A stretch of 64,000 nucleotides of DNA, from the NCBI GenBank assembly GCA_964596985.1, contig CAZQWG010000002.1, forward strand, positions 62,001-126,000, read 5' to 3'. How positions within the stretch are numbered: the first letter of the stretch is position 1; the number at the start of each line of letters is the position of its first letter. The notes under the pieces are model-generated. The model ran no database searches. It had not been told where the DNA came from and saw only the letters and a list, made by a program, of their open reading frames with translations. Position numbers and translations under genes: made by a program. Below, piece by piece: positions 9,263-17,345 of this stretch. Source of the stretch: GCA-020345945 sp964596985. GTDB lineage: Archaea; Thermoproteota; Bathyarchaeia; RBG-16-48-13; GCA-020345945.

Positions 9263-12211
9263 TCAGTCCCAAAACATCCTTGTTCTCGCATAATCTCTCT
9301 CAGCCCTCAGTATGTTCAGGTAGAAATCGTCTTCAGTCTTACAACGTCTTCGAAACATCCTTACTGCGGTCGATGTGCCTACTCCATGTCCCGCTAGGGC
9401 GATGACAGCCCTCTTTCCTTCGTCTTGGACAAGACTTGCGTTCTTCCAAGCTCTCAACCATATCTTTTCCTCTTCTTGCGTGACCTTACTCTTCTTGAGT
9501 TTCTTCTTTACAACCTTCATCAGTTCATCGTCGCTTTGATAGGTTGCCGCAATGAGGGTTGAGTTGCATTTTGGGCATCTGACTTCATCAGGCAGACTTC
9601 TGACCGTTCGGACTCCTTCCCAATCTCCTCTGAAGACGCAGACTAACCTGACTCTTTTCAGGTTAAGCCGCTCCTTGGTCAGATCGACCAACTCCTTCAC
9701 TGGAACTGCTGGTCTAAGTAGATCTTGGGGTGAAATCCTGTCAATAATCGGCGAAGCCAGAGGAGAAAACCCATCTCTCGCCTCTCTGGCGGCTACTTCG
9801 ATATCGCCGTTGTGGATACGTGTAATTAGTTCTCCCAGTTTCTCTATGTCATACTTCTCGATCTCGATCTCTCTAAAGGTTTCCTTTCCGATCGGATTAT
9901 GCCGCAGGATCCTTGACATCATCCTTGCCTTGAGGTAACTGTATCCCACGTCTTTTCTGACAGCACCAAATCTTCTTGCCACATGCCATAATCTCCAAGC
10001 GAATAGTGACGTCCGGTAGGTTGACTCAGAGAGAACTTGCCTAACATCGTTCGGGTTTAAACTTGCAAGTTCTTTCCTAACCTGTTCGGCGGTCAAAGAG
10101 AATTGGGTAAACAGGACGATTCTGTATGGATCTGATCGAACACCTATATTCACCCCAAACCGCGAGCTCAGTATTGAGCCTAGTGTCCGGCTCAGAGTCT
10201 CGTTAATCCTGTTTCCGAAACATGAATGAATGATTACACAGTTCTTGAGTCCCTCTATGAGGATCAGGCGACTAGATGGGACTGGGATTCCTTCGGTAGT
10301 CTGGCTTCTAATCGTTTGGGCAACCCGATTGAAAGCGGTGGGGGTTATCCTGTATTCTCTTAGGGTTTCTTGGGGTTCCTTATTTGGTTCTGCCTCAGCG
10401 ATTCGTTGTCTTAGTTTTCCTACTTCCCAGGCAACTTCGAAGGAAACAGGCATCAATTCTCCTTCCCAGCTCGGGATAGCTGCTAAGGTTTGTTCTATTG
10501 GTTCCAGTTCTACTGTCTTTCTGTCGTCGTCTACGCCCAGGATTCTCCAAGCATGTCCTCTTATGATTATTTCTTTTCCGGGTCGTCCATGCTTCCCTAC
10601 GAATTTCTGGTCTAGTCTGGCGATTCTTCTCTTTCTTACGAAATCGTATGCCTCGTATCGTATGACATCAGGGATCACCGATAGGTTCTCGTAATAATAT
10701 TTGAATACACGTGGCCCCTTGCGAACCGATTCCTCATTGAATCGGATGATGCCCTCGCTTTGTAGTTGTAGGATGGTCTCGATAAGAGACATCTCAGTTA
10801 AGCCCTTGTACGGGTACGCTCTGGATATAATCTCAAGAATATCTCTGACCTTTACCATTCCCTTATCGAGGACGATCCCCACGATCTGGTGGGCTAGGAC
10901 GTCTAAGGCATTCGCATGGATCTTCGGTGTCTCGATTTCTCCCGATATTGCGTGTGCCGCAATCACTGCCCCCTCTAGAATATCGTCTGCGGAAAGTCCA
11001 ATTATGCACCCCTTAGCCGCGGCTTCAGCTGAATGTCCGCTTCTTCCAATTCTTTGGGTGATCTTGACAACCTGTCTAGATGACATGTACTGTACTACAA
11101 AATCTACTTCACCGATGTCTATCCCAAGTTCAAGAGAAGAGGTGCATATGATAGCATCTAGGTTTCTTTCATTGAACTGTTTCTCGACCTCCAGCCTTAC
11201 CTCTCTGGATAGAGATCCGTGGTGGACTCCTATCCTAAGAGTAGGGTCGATCAAACGGATTCTTGAGGCCAGAGCTTCTGCGTGCTCTCTTGTATTTGTG
11301 AAGACCAAGACTGAGCTATGTTGCTTTATAAGCTCGCAGATTCTCCTAGCTCTTCTAACATTACCTGGGCTTAACAACAGCTTCCTAGCTATTGTTCTGT
11401 CGTTCTCTTCTGGGGTTGGGCTCTCTATACTTATCTCCAAGTTCTTGCGATGGGGGCTCCTTACTACCCTAGCAGGTGAACGATTTCCCGAAAGGAATAG
11501 TGCCTCCTCTGCTGTTTCTCCGACAGTAGCTGAAAGGCCTATCCGTTGAGGCTTCTTTACCGTGATTTCATTGATCCTTTCCAAGGCAACAGAAAGCTGT
11601 ACACCTCTCTTGTTGCCTACCAGTTCGTGTATCTCATCGACGATCACCCATTTGACGTTCCGTAGGTGTCTTCTCATTATTCGTCCAGGCAGAATGGCTT
11701 GGAGGGTTTCTGGGGTTGTTATCAGAATGTTTGGGGGGCTGACTGTCTGTCTTCTTCTGGTCTTAGTCGGTGTATCTCCGTGACGGACTTCAATGCTGAT
11801 GCCTAGGGATTCTGCAGTTCGCACAAGTCGACGGAAGATGTCTCGGTTGAGTGCGCGAAGAGGTGTTACGTACAGAACTTCTATCCCGGAAAGAGGACAG
11901 CCCTCTCGCATCCTCCTTATCATTAGTTCGAATATCGGGAGTATAGCAGCCTCTGTCTTGCCTGTGCCTGTAGGAGCAACCAACAGCACATTGCTTGACG
12001 AGAAGATGGTAGGTATCGCAAGCCTCTGAATTTCCGTTGGAGAAATCAATCCATTCTCTTTCATTTCTTGAAGCAATGGCTTCGAGAACGCTGTGAATAC
12101 TGGGTCTAACTTCGGAGGGTCTCCCCCTCGGTTGTCGGTCTCGCATCTATCTACTTTGCTCTTATTCTTGTTCCAAGCACTTGAACTATTACTCAAACCT
12201 CTTCTGCTCAC
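9263..12211 (-). CDS. lhr: Lhr-type superfamily 2 ATP-dependent helicase
   Basis: 982-residue Large helicase-related protein. The RecA-like motor domains show APTGTGKTEAA (Walker A, about residue 78), the DEIHELVG box (motif II) and GLSATVG (motif III), plus QRIGRSGHS (motif VI). The family winged-helix/Lhr core domain follows, and a Cys pair (CPKCNS) lies near residue 860. Such enzymes unwind DNA and DNA:RNA hybrids during repair. The archaeal family is often found near COG1407 phosphoesterases and SWIM proteins, and both occur just upstream here. Confidence 0.92.
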   Translation of the reverse strand: MSRRGLSNSSSAWNKNKSKVDRCETDNRGGDPPKLDPVFTAFSKPLLQEMKENGLISPTEIQRLAIPTIFSSSNVLLVAPTGTGKTEAAILPIFELMIRRMREGCPLSGIEVLYVTPLRALNRDIFRRLVRTAESLGISIEVRHGDTPTKTRRRQTVSPPNILITTPETLQAILPGRIMRRHLRNVKWVIVDEIHELVGNKRGVQLSVALERINEITVKKPQRIGLSATVGETAEEALFLSGNRSPARVVRSPHRKNLEISIESPTPEENDRTIARKLLLSPGNVRRARRICELIKQHSSVLVFTNTREHAEALASRIRLIDPTLRIGVHHGSLSREVRLEVEKQFNERNLDAIICTSSLELGIDIGEVDFVVQYMSSRQVVKITQRIGRSGHSAEAAAKGCIIGLSADDILEGAVIAAHAISGEIETPKIHANALDVLAHQIVGIVLDKGMVKVRDILEIISRAYPYKGLTEMSLIETILQLQSEGIIRFNEESVRKGPRVFKYYYENLSVIPDVIRYEAYDFVRKRRIARLDQKFVGKHGRPGKEIIIRGHAWRILGVDDDRKTVELEPIEQTLAAIPSWEGELMPVSFEVAWEVGKLRQRIAEAEPNKEPQETLREYRITPTAFNRVAQTIRSQTTEGIPVPSSRLILIEGLKNCVIIHSCFGNRINETLSRTLGSILSSRFGVNIGVRSDPYRIVLFTQFSLTAEQVRKELASLNPNDVRQVLSESTYRTSLFAWRLWHVARRFGAVRKDVGYSYLKARMMSRILRHNPIGKETFREIEIEKYDIEKLGELITRIHNGDIEVAAREARDGFSPLASPIIDRISPQDLLRPAVPVKELVDLTKERLNLKRVRLVCVFRGDWEGVRTVRSLPDEVRCPKCNSTLIAATYQSDDELMKVVKKKLKKSKVTQEEEKIWLRAWKNASLVQDEGKRAVIALAGHGVGTSTAVRMFRRRCKTEDDFYLNILRAERDYARTRMFWD

Positions 12212-12303
12212 ATACGGTGAAGATAGGTCTGTTCAACCGATTATCGAATAGGACCGTGAAACGGGTCTTCTCTGCACCTGCAACGCATAAACTTAGCGGT
12301 AAG

Positions 12304-12414
12304 TCAACCACTCGACTTCCCGTATAAGACGTACAAGAACGTCATTACCAGTGTCAGGAATGTTAGCCCGACGGAAAGACTGTACATCAGGTCATAAAAT
12401 TCTGCGGCCATCAT
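12304..12414 (-). CDS. Small single-TM protein, 36 residues
   Basis: Short frame with a tandem ATG start, preceded by GTTGAGAGA as a possible ribosome-binding site. It reads MMAAEFYDLMYSLSVG, then a hydrophobic helix of about 18 residues, and ends VLYGKSSG. One membrane segment is evident and no family is recognised. It lies alone between lhr and the SWIM gene, on the same strand as both. A short hydrophobic frame can arise by chance, so confidence is moderate. Confidence 0.5.
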   Translation of the reverse strand: MMAAEFYDLMYSLSVGLTFLTLVMTFLYVLYGKSSG

Positions 12415-12664
12415 TCTCTCAACACCCCTGTACTATTAGAAGGGGGGAGGATAAAATTGGTTTGTAGTTATCAGGTGTCATGCCGCATTATATGCTCCGT
12501 CTACTCGTAATGGCTCATCCAAAGTAACGATTAAAGGTATATTCTTTTTGTATTTAACCCAACATCTTATCCTAAGTCTACCTGTGGAACTAGTACGTCT
12601 ATCGATCGCGGTACAAAGTGGCTTTCAAGTAATATCTGATTTCTCCATTTGTAACGACGATTAG

Positions 12665-13072
12665 TCAATCATTCCCTCTCCATTCCTTCATCAAGGCGTC
12701 GTACATCTCATCGTTCTCAGTGACCAGATCGAACTTGTCCAACGCTTCGGCTAGCTTCTGGGCGATTAGGTGGTAACAGAGAGGAGTTTTCCCGCCTATC
12801 ACTCTAAAATAGTAGTCGTTGCATGTACAGAACTCAGCCCTAGGAAGAATCTGGTAGTCCCGGCTTTTTCCAACGACAATCCATACCCTTCTACTGCTAG
12901 GATCAAAGATGTATAGTTTCACTCTGTTCTGTTCCACAACCTCCAAGGCATGATCAAATTTGGAGCCAAACAAATCGTTTAGCTGGTCTCTTTGTTTATC
13001 TGTGATTCTTCCGCTTCTCCTCGCTTTTCTGCAGATCTCATTCAACAGCTCGGTTTCCGAATCCATATTCAT
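12665..13072 (-). CDS. SWIM zinc-finger protein
   Basis: 135 residues with a SWIM-type zinc-binding pattern, CTC near residue 83 and CYH about 17 residues later. In archaea SWIM proteins belong to recombination complexes, often with RadA paralogues, or accompany helicases. The N-terminus is helical and the central part is a beta-rich LYIFDPSSRRVWIVVG segment. It is divergent from the metallophosphoesterase gene with only 26 bases between starts, so the two probably share a promoter region. Confidence 0.75.
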   Translation of the reverse strand: MNMDSETELLNEICRKARRSGRITDKQRDQLNDLFGSKFDHALEVVEQNRVKLYIFDPSSRRVWIVVGKSRDYQILPRAEFCTCNDYYFRVIGGKTPLCYHLIAQKLAEALDKFDLVTENDEMYDALMKEWRGND

Positions 13073-13098
13073 GAGATCAACCTAACCTTTAAGGCGAA

Positions 13099-13983
13099 AT
13101 GCGAGAATTATCCTTGAAGTGTTGCTCGGTGATATATCCGATTACGCCGTGGCCAGGTCTTATCATTGAGCAAGGTGACTCCAAGATTCTAGTCATCGCT
13201 GACCTCCACCTCGGCTTTGAGTACGGGCTCTCAGCGATGGGGATAAACATTCCATCGCAAACTCTGAAAGTTCAGTCGAAACTACTGAATATAATTGAGG
13301 AGACCCAACCCTCAAGGATAATACTTTTGGGGGATATAAAACACAGCGTTTCCAACATCTCTCTCCAAGAATGGAAGGAACTACCTGACTTCTTTGAATC
13401 GATTCAAGAACATGTCGACACTATTGATGTCATACCTGGAAACCACGATGGGGACTTGACTCCTCTGACCCCGCGTTCCATCAGAATATTGGCGCCCCGT
13501 GGGGTTGTGGTCGAGGGGAAAGAACGTATCGGCTTATTCCATGGACACACGTGGCCAGGAACCGAACTCTTAGACGTAGATTTCCTTGTAATGGGACACA
13601 ACCATCCGGTGATACGCTTCGAGGACAACTTCGGCTACCGGACAGTAAGGCGTGCCTGGATCAAGGCAAGTCTAGATCTGAAGAAACTCCGGGAGTCGTT
13701 GTCACCGCGCAGAAAATCCAAGTCTAAAGAAGTCTTGGCAAGAAACCACTCAGAAGAAGCAACATCCAATACGGGGCGCCTCATAATTATGCCCGCATTC
13801 AACGATATGCTGGGCGGTCTTCAGATGAACGGTAGACCTTCCAGCAAGCTGATAGGTCCGTTGTTGCGGTCAGGCTGTGTGAACATTGATGAAGCTGAAG
13901 CATATCTCCTAGACGGAAGTCTCTTAGGCACAATAACCCGTCTCCGCCAGCTTGCAAAACCCAAACACCAAGACAATGCGTGA
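13099..13983 (+). CDS. Metallophosphoesterase, COG1407 type
   Basis: 294-residue calcineurin-like phosphoesterase. The dimetal motifs appear in order: DLHLGFE (about residue 35), LLGDIKH, PGNHDG, HGHTWP and GHNHP. Archaeal and bacterial relatives are genomic partners of Lhr helicases, which suggests a nuclease or phosphatase role in DNA repair. The insert between GHNHP and the C-terminus (basic, RRKSKSKE) is longer than in compact members. Substrate unknown. Confidence 0.85.
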   Translation: MRELSLKCCSVIYPITPWPGLIIEQGDSKILVIADLHLGFEYGLSAMGINIPSQTLKVQSKLLNIIEETQPSRIILLGDIKHSVSNISLQEWKELPDFFESIQEHVDTIDVIPGNHDGDLTPLTPRSIRILAPRGVVVEGKERIGLFHGHTWPGTELLDVDFLVMGHNHPVIRFEDNFGYRTVRRAWIKASLDLKKLRESLSPRRKSKSKEVLARNHSEEATSNTGRLIIMPAFNDMLGGLQMNGRPSSKLIGPLLRSGCVNIDEAEAYLLDGSLLGTITRLRQLAKPKHQDNA

Positions 13984-14042
13984 GCCAGATTAGGAATGGC
14001 ACAAATACCATGCTATGAGAAGAGAAGTTAATTCATCAATCT

Positions 14043-14136
14043 TGGTGGGGCCGCGGAGATTTGAATTCCGATCCTAAGACTCTCCGGTCGCGTGGGCCCG
14101 AGCCACGTAGCCTAGACCAACCTAGCCGACGGCCCC
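14043..14136 (-). tRNA. tRNA-Pro (CGG) with a T-arm intron
   Basis: Acceptor strands GGGGCCG and CGGCCCC pair perfectly, the discriminator is A and CCA is encoded. The D stem is GGCT/GGCT with wobbles. The anticodon arm CGTGG-CTCGGGC-CCACG gives anticodon CGG. Read continuously, the variable region would be about 20 nt and the T stem would have an A-C mismatch. Removing 16 nt (14066-14081) gives a perfect CGGAG-TTCAAAT-CTCCG T arm and a four-base variable loop. The gene is 94 nt, or 78 nt after removal including CCA. Confidence 0.88.
14066..14081 (-). other. Predicted 16-nt intron at tRNA-Pro position 53/54
   Basis: On the minus strand the 5' exon ends CCGGAG and the 3' exon begins TTCAAAT. 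CCGG of the exon can pair with TCGG at the intron end, giving a four-base-pair central helix. The two three-base bulges are AGA and AAT. Cutting after the second base of each bulge gives exactly the intact T arm, as expected for the archaeal splicing endonuclease. Confidence 0.78.
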
Positions 14137-14311
14137 ATGATGCTACTTATTCCCTTTTTCAATGCTTAAGGGAATGTAGAGAGGTTTCTAGTGGACTTAA
14201 TAATCTTTCATAGGGCTATGTTCCTTCAATTCTCCTATGAATCATAGAATATACACGTACATAATGTCATTACATAGATAGATGTTAGATTCGCAGACGC
14301 CATTTCAGTGA

Positions 14312-15628
14312 TTACCATAGGATCGTCATTAGAATTCCGTACGCCAAGGTGTGGGTGATTGAAAGACGGATGTCAGTGCCTCTTAATCCCTTATTCACAA
14401 GTCCATTAGCAACTAGGAGATATATGAAAGGAAAAAGGCAGGATACGAAACGTAGCTCTTTGTGTGGGATAATACTGAAGATCGCTAGGTAGGGAAGAAT
14501 CAGAAGGCCTAAGAGATAGACTGCCCGGGTCTTCCGAATCGCATATGGTAGGAAAACAAGGGTGAATCCCATGAACCGGTGAATCCACTGCAGGTAAGTA
14601 TACCATGGCTCTACCCCCCACCACACATTCTTACCCTCAATAATGTTGAAGAAAATTAGGTGTATGCTTCCGCCAAATAGAATGCCTGTAGGTAGCGACT
14701 CGGCGTATCCTTCAATAACCATAGTCATTGCGAATCCCAAAAGAAACGGGAGGAAAGAATGATTCTTAGTCTGCCTGTAGAATAGTAGGATTACTAGAAG
14801 AATTAGCGGTACAAAGATTCCTAAGGTAAATCGGCATGAGAATGAGGAAGCAAGGGCGACCCCGCTAAAGAATAACGGAAGCCTAGGATCTGTTTCTCTT
14901 GAATTAATAAAATAGACAAGTAACGCTAAGGAGAGAAGAAGGAAGAAACTGCCTGGATTCTCAGAGTATGCATGAGACTCAGTACCGGTTATCATAGACC
15001 AATTGACGGAATGAAGAATAACCGCAAGAACAGCAGTCGATTCATCGAACAGTCTTCGACCAATTAAGTACAAGAGAATCAACGATAGGCTACTCAGCAA
15101 GACGTTCAAACAACGAGATGCAAAAAGTAAAGCAGCTAAACTTTGATTCGGGATACTCTCAGCCAATGCTTGCGAGACGGGCAAAGGATTGAAAAGAAAA
15201 CCCCATAATTTCCACCAAACCCTTTGAAGAAGCACGTAGACAAATCCCCGTCCGAAATGTAAATCACGGGCATGAAGCACGTAGACAATCTCATCCGTGT
15301 CTCCAAAATGCATCATTGTAGCCGCATACAAACGGAGAATGAAACCAACACAAAGAAAAACAGCAAGATACAGTTCTCGATTCTTCCATACATCATTTCT
15401 TTCGGTAACCTTCTTTCTCCTTTCAACTCGAACTAAAAGGAATAGAAACAAGGCTATCAGAAAATTGATGATTCCCCAGATTCTCGGCCATCGAGACAAA
15501 AAATATTCTATGCCCAATTCTCCTTGAATTAGAAGAATGAATATGGATAGAAACTCCAATACATAAGGAACCAAACATATGACTAGCCACAGATCTTTAA
15601 AGAAGATATTATTTGACAGTGAAGGCAA
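14312..15628 (-). CDS. GT-C membrane mannosyltransferase, GT22/Alg9-like
   Basis: 438 residues with about ten hydrophobic helices. The first loop carries FGDTDEIVYVLHARDLHFGRG, an acidic motif typical of GT-C lipid-sugar-dependent transferases. A later IPHKELRFV matches the HKExRF signature of the Alg9/PIG-B (GT22) group. Such enzymes add mannose from dolichyl phosphate to glycolipids or N-glycans on the outer membrane face. The gene is isolated, with tRNA-Pro downstream. Acceptor unknown. Confidence 0.75.
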   Translation of the reverse strand: MPSLSNNIFFKDLWLVICLVPYVLEFLSIFILLIQGELGIEYFLSRWPRIWGIINFLIALFLFLLVRVERRKKVTERNDVWKNRELYLAVFLCVGFILRLYAATMMHFGDTDEIVYVLHARDLHFGRGFVYVLLQRVWWKLWGFLFNPLPVSQALAESIPNQSLAALLFASRCLNVLLSSLSLILLYLIGRRLFDESTAVLAVILHSVNWSMITGTESHAYSENPGSFFLLLSLALLVYFINSRETDPRLPLFFSGVALASSFSCRFTLGIFVPLILLVILLFYRQTKNHSFLPFLLGFAMTMVIEGYAESLPTGILFGGSIHLIFFNIIEGKNVWWGVEPWYTYLQWIHRFMGFTLVFLPYAIRKTRAVYLLGLLILPYLAIFSIIPHKELRFVSCLFPFIYLLVANGLVNKGLRGTDIRLSITHTLAYGILMTILW

Positions 15629-16006
15629 GCGCGTATTGAATCCACCATTATCCGTATTAGAACAGCATTAAGATCTCAATACACATTTGTAAGATGTATT
15701 GGATCGCGGAAACATTCAAGCTATCATATGCTCCTATGATTACTGTTGCACAGAGATCGAAGATTACAAAGAACCATAAATAGATTAAGGGACTGCATAT
15801 CGACCGTAATAAGTAACTAGACGACGGCTACTCTTACAGACTCATTTGATTTTGACGGACAGTCGAATAATTCTTCTGTTCTCCCCCTATTCGCCGAATG
15901 AGTAATTTTCATGCCCGTCATCGACAATTATATATTAGGTTCGATAGCTGCAATATTCGACCTCACGTTTAGTATAGTTGGAAGCCACGAACTGAGATGA
16001 CCGACA
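15629..16006. other. Intergenic region, divergent promoters
   Basis: 378 bases between the GT-C gene (minus) and HMG-CoA reductase (plus). An AT-rich TATA-like stretch lies near 15928-15938. A 29-codon frame starting with ATG near 15911 runs through it and is probably chance. No other gene or RNA is seen. Confidence 0.45.
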
Positions 16007-17269
16007 GTGGATGAATCAACTGAACATGAAGAGATTGTGAAAGGACTAGTTGAGGGAAGCATCAAGCTCTATAATGTTGAAAAGCTGGTGGGCAACGACG
16101 CGAACAAGGCGACAGAGATACGTCGTAAAGCTATGGAGGAATTATCCGGTAAGCAACTGAAGTACCTTGGTCAGACATTATTCGACTTTAATCGGCTCCT
16201 CAACCTGAACATCGAGAATCCCATAGGAAATGTGCAGATTCCTATGGGTATCGCAGGCCCCCTGAGATTGAAAGGGGATTTCGCTGACGCCGACTTCTTT
16301 ATCCCACTTTGTACGAGTGAGGGTGCACTCGTCGCTTCTGTTAACCGGGGGTGTTCAGCAATAACCCGATCCGGAGGGGCCCGATCAAAAGTCGTCAGAG
16401 ATCAGATCACGAGAGCCCCCGTCTTCGTCGCAAAGTCAGTCACACAGACCTACAAACTCGTAGACTGGGTTGAATCTAACTTCCCTCATCTAACCAAGCT
16501 GGCACTCGAAGCAGACCCCCATTGCCACCTTAAGAAAATGGACCCCTACCTTGTGGGGAACAACATTTTTCTACGATTCTCGTTCTTCACGGATGATGCC
16601 ATGGGAATGAACATGGCGACTATAGCATGCGATGAATTTCGAAAGTTGATTGAGCAGGAGAATCCAGGGGTCAAATGCGTCGCGCTGAGCGGAAATATGT
16701 GTGTAGATAAGAAACCGTCTGCTATCAACCTGATACAGGGAAGAGGTAAGACCGTAGTCTCTGAAGCAGTGGTCAAGAGACAAATAGTGAACGACGTCTT
16801 GAAGACTAGTCCTGAAGCCGTATCTGAAGTAAACTACCGTAAGAACTGCATCGGGTCTGCCCTTGCAGGCTCGTACGGGTTCAATGCGCACTTCGCTAAC
16901 ATAATAGCCGCGTTCTTTCTTGCAACTGGTCAGGACGCTGCCCAAATCGTTGAATCAAGTATGGGGATTACGACGGTCGAGGTGAACGATGACGGTGACC
17001 TCTACGTATCCGTTACAATCCCCTCTCTTGAGATAGGTACCGTTGGTGGGGGAACCCGCCTACCTGCCCAGGGAGAGGCACTTGACATTCTTGGGTGTAG
17101 GGGTGGCGGGAACCCTCCTGGCTCCAACGCAAAGAAACTTGCGGAAATAATCGCTGGGGCGGTCTTGGCTGGCGAGCTATCTCTACTATCGGCGCTTGCT
17201 GCACAGCATTTGGCAGAGGCCCACATCCACCTTGGGAGAAAGGGTGTTCGGGGTGGGATAGAAGACTGA
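16007..17269 (+). CDS. hmgA: HMG-CoA reductase
   Basis: Reduces 3-hydroxy-3-methylglutaryl-CoA to mevalonate, supplying isoprenoids for archaeal lipids. The 420-residue class I enzyme shows PMGIAGPL, TSEGALVASVNRG (catalytic Glu), the cofactor-binding segment DDAMGMNMA, CVDKKPSAINLIQGRGK (catalytic Lys), GTVGGGTRLPAQ and a C-terminal AEAHIHLGRKG with the catalytic His. The start is GTG at 16007. The NrdD-like gene follows 76 bases downstream. Confidence 0.95.
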   Translation: MDESTEHEEIVKGLVEGSIKLYNVEKLVGNDANKATEIRRKAMEELSGKQLKYLGQTLFDFNRLLNLNIENPIGNVQIPMGIAGPLRLKGDFADADFFIPLCTSEGALVASVNRGCSAITRSGGARSKVVRDQITRAPVFVAKSVTQTYKLVDWVESNFPHLTKLALEADPHCHLKKMDPYLVGNNIFLRFSFFTDDAMGMNMATIACDEFRKLIEQENPGVKCVALSGNMCVDKKPSAINLIQGRGKTVVSEAVVKRQIVNDVLKTSPEAVSEVNYRKNCIGSALAGSYGFNAHFANIIAAFFLATGQDAAQIVESSMGITTVEVNDDGDLYVSVTIPSLEIGTVGGGTRLPAQGEALDILGCRGGGNPPGSNAKKLAEIIAGAVLAGELSLLSALAAQHLAEAHIHLGRKGVRGGIED

Positions 17270-17345
17270 CCGCTTCTTGATCTAATTTTTTAAACTTATA
17301 CCCCAGACTATGTCTTAATAACCCTACTACTTTGGGGTCTGTTTG

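Noticed and set aside
15911..16000. 29-codon frame before HMG-CoA reductase, possible leader peptide
   Set aside because: It runs across the likely TATA box, so it would not be transcribed whole.
17300..17338. ACCCCA...TGGGGT inverted repeat before the NrdD-like gene
   Set aside because: Six-base arms 27 bases apart are too weak to call an operator.
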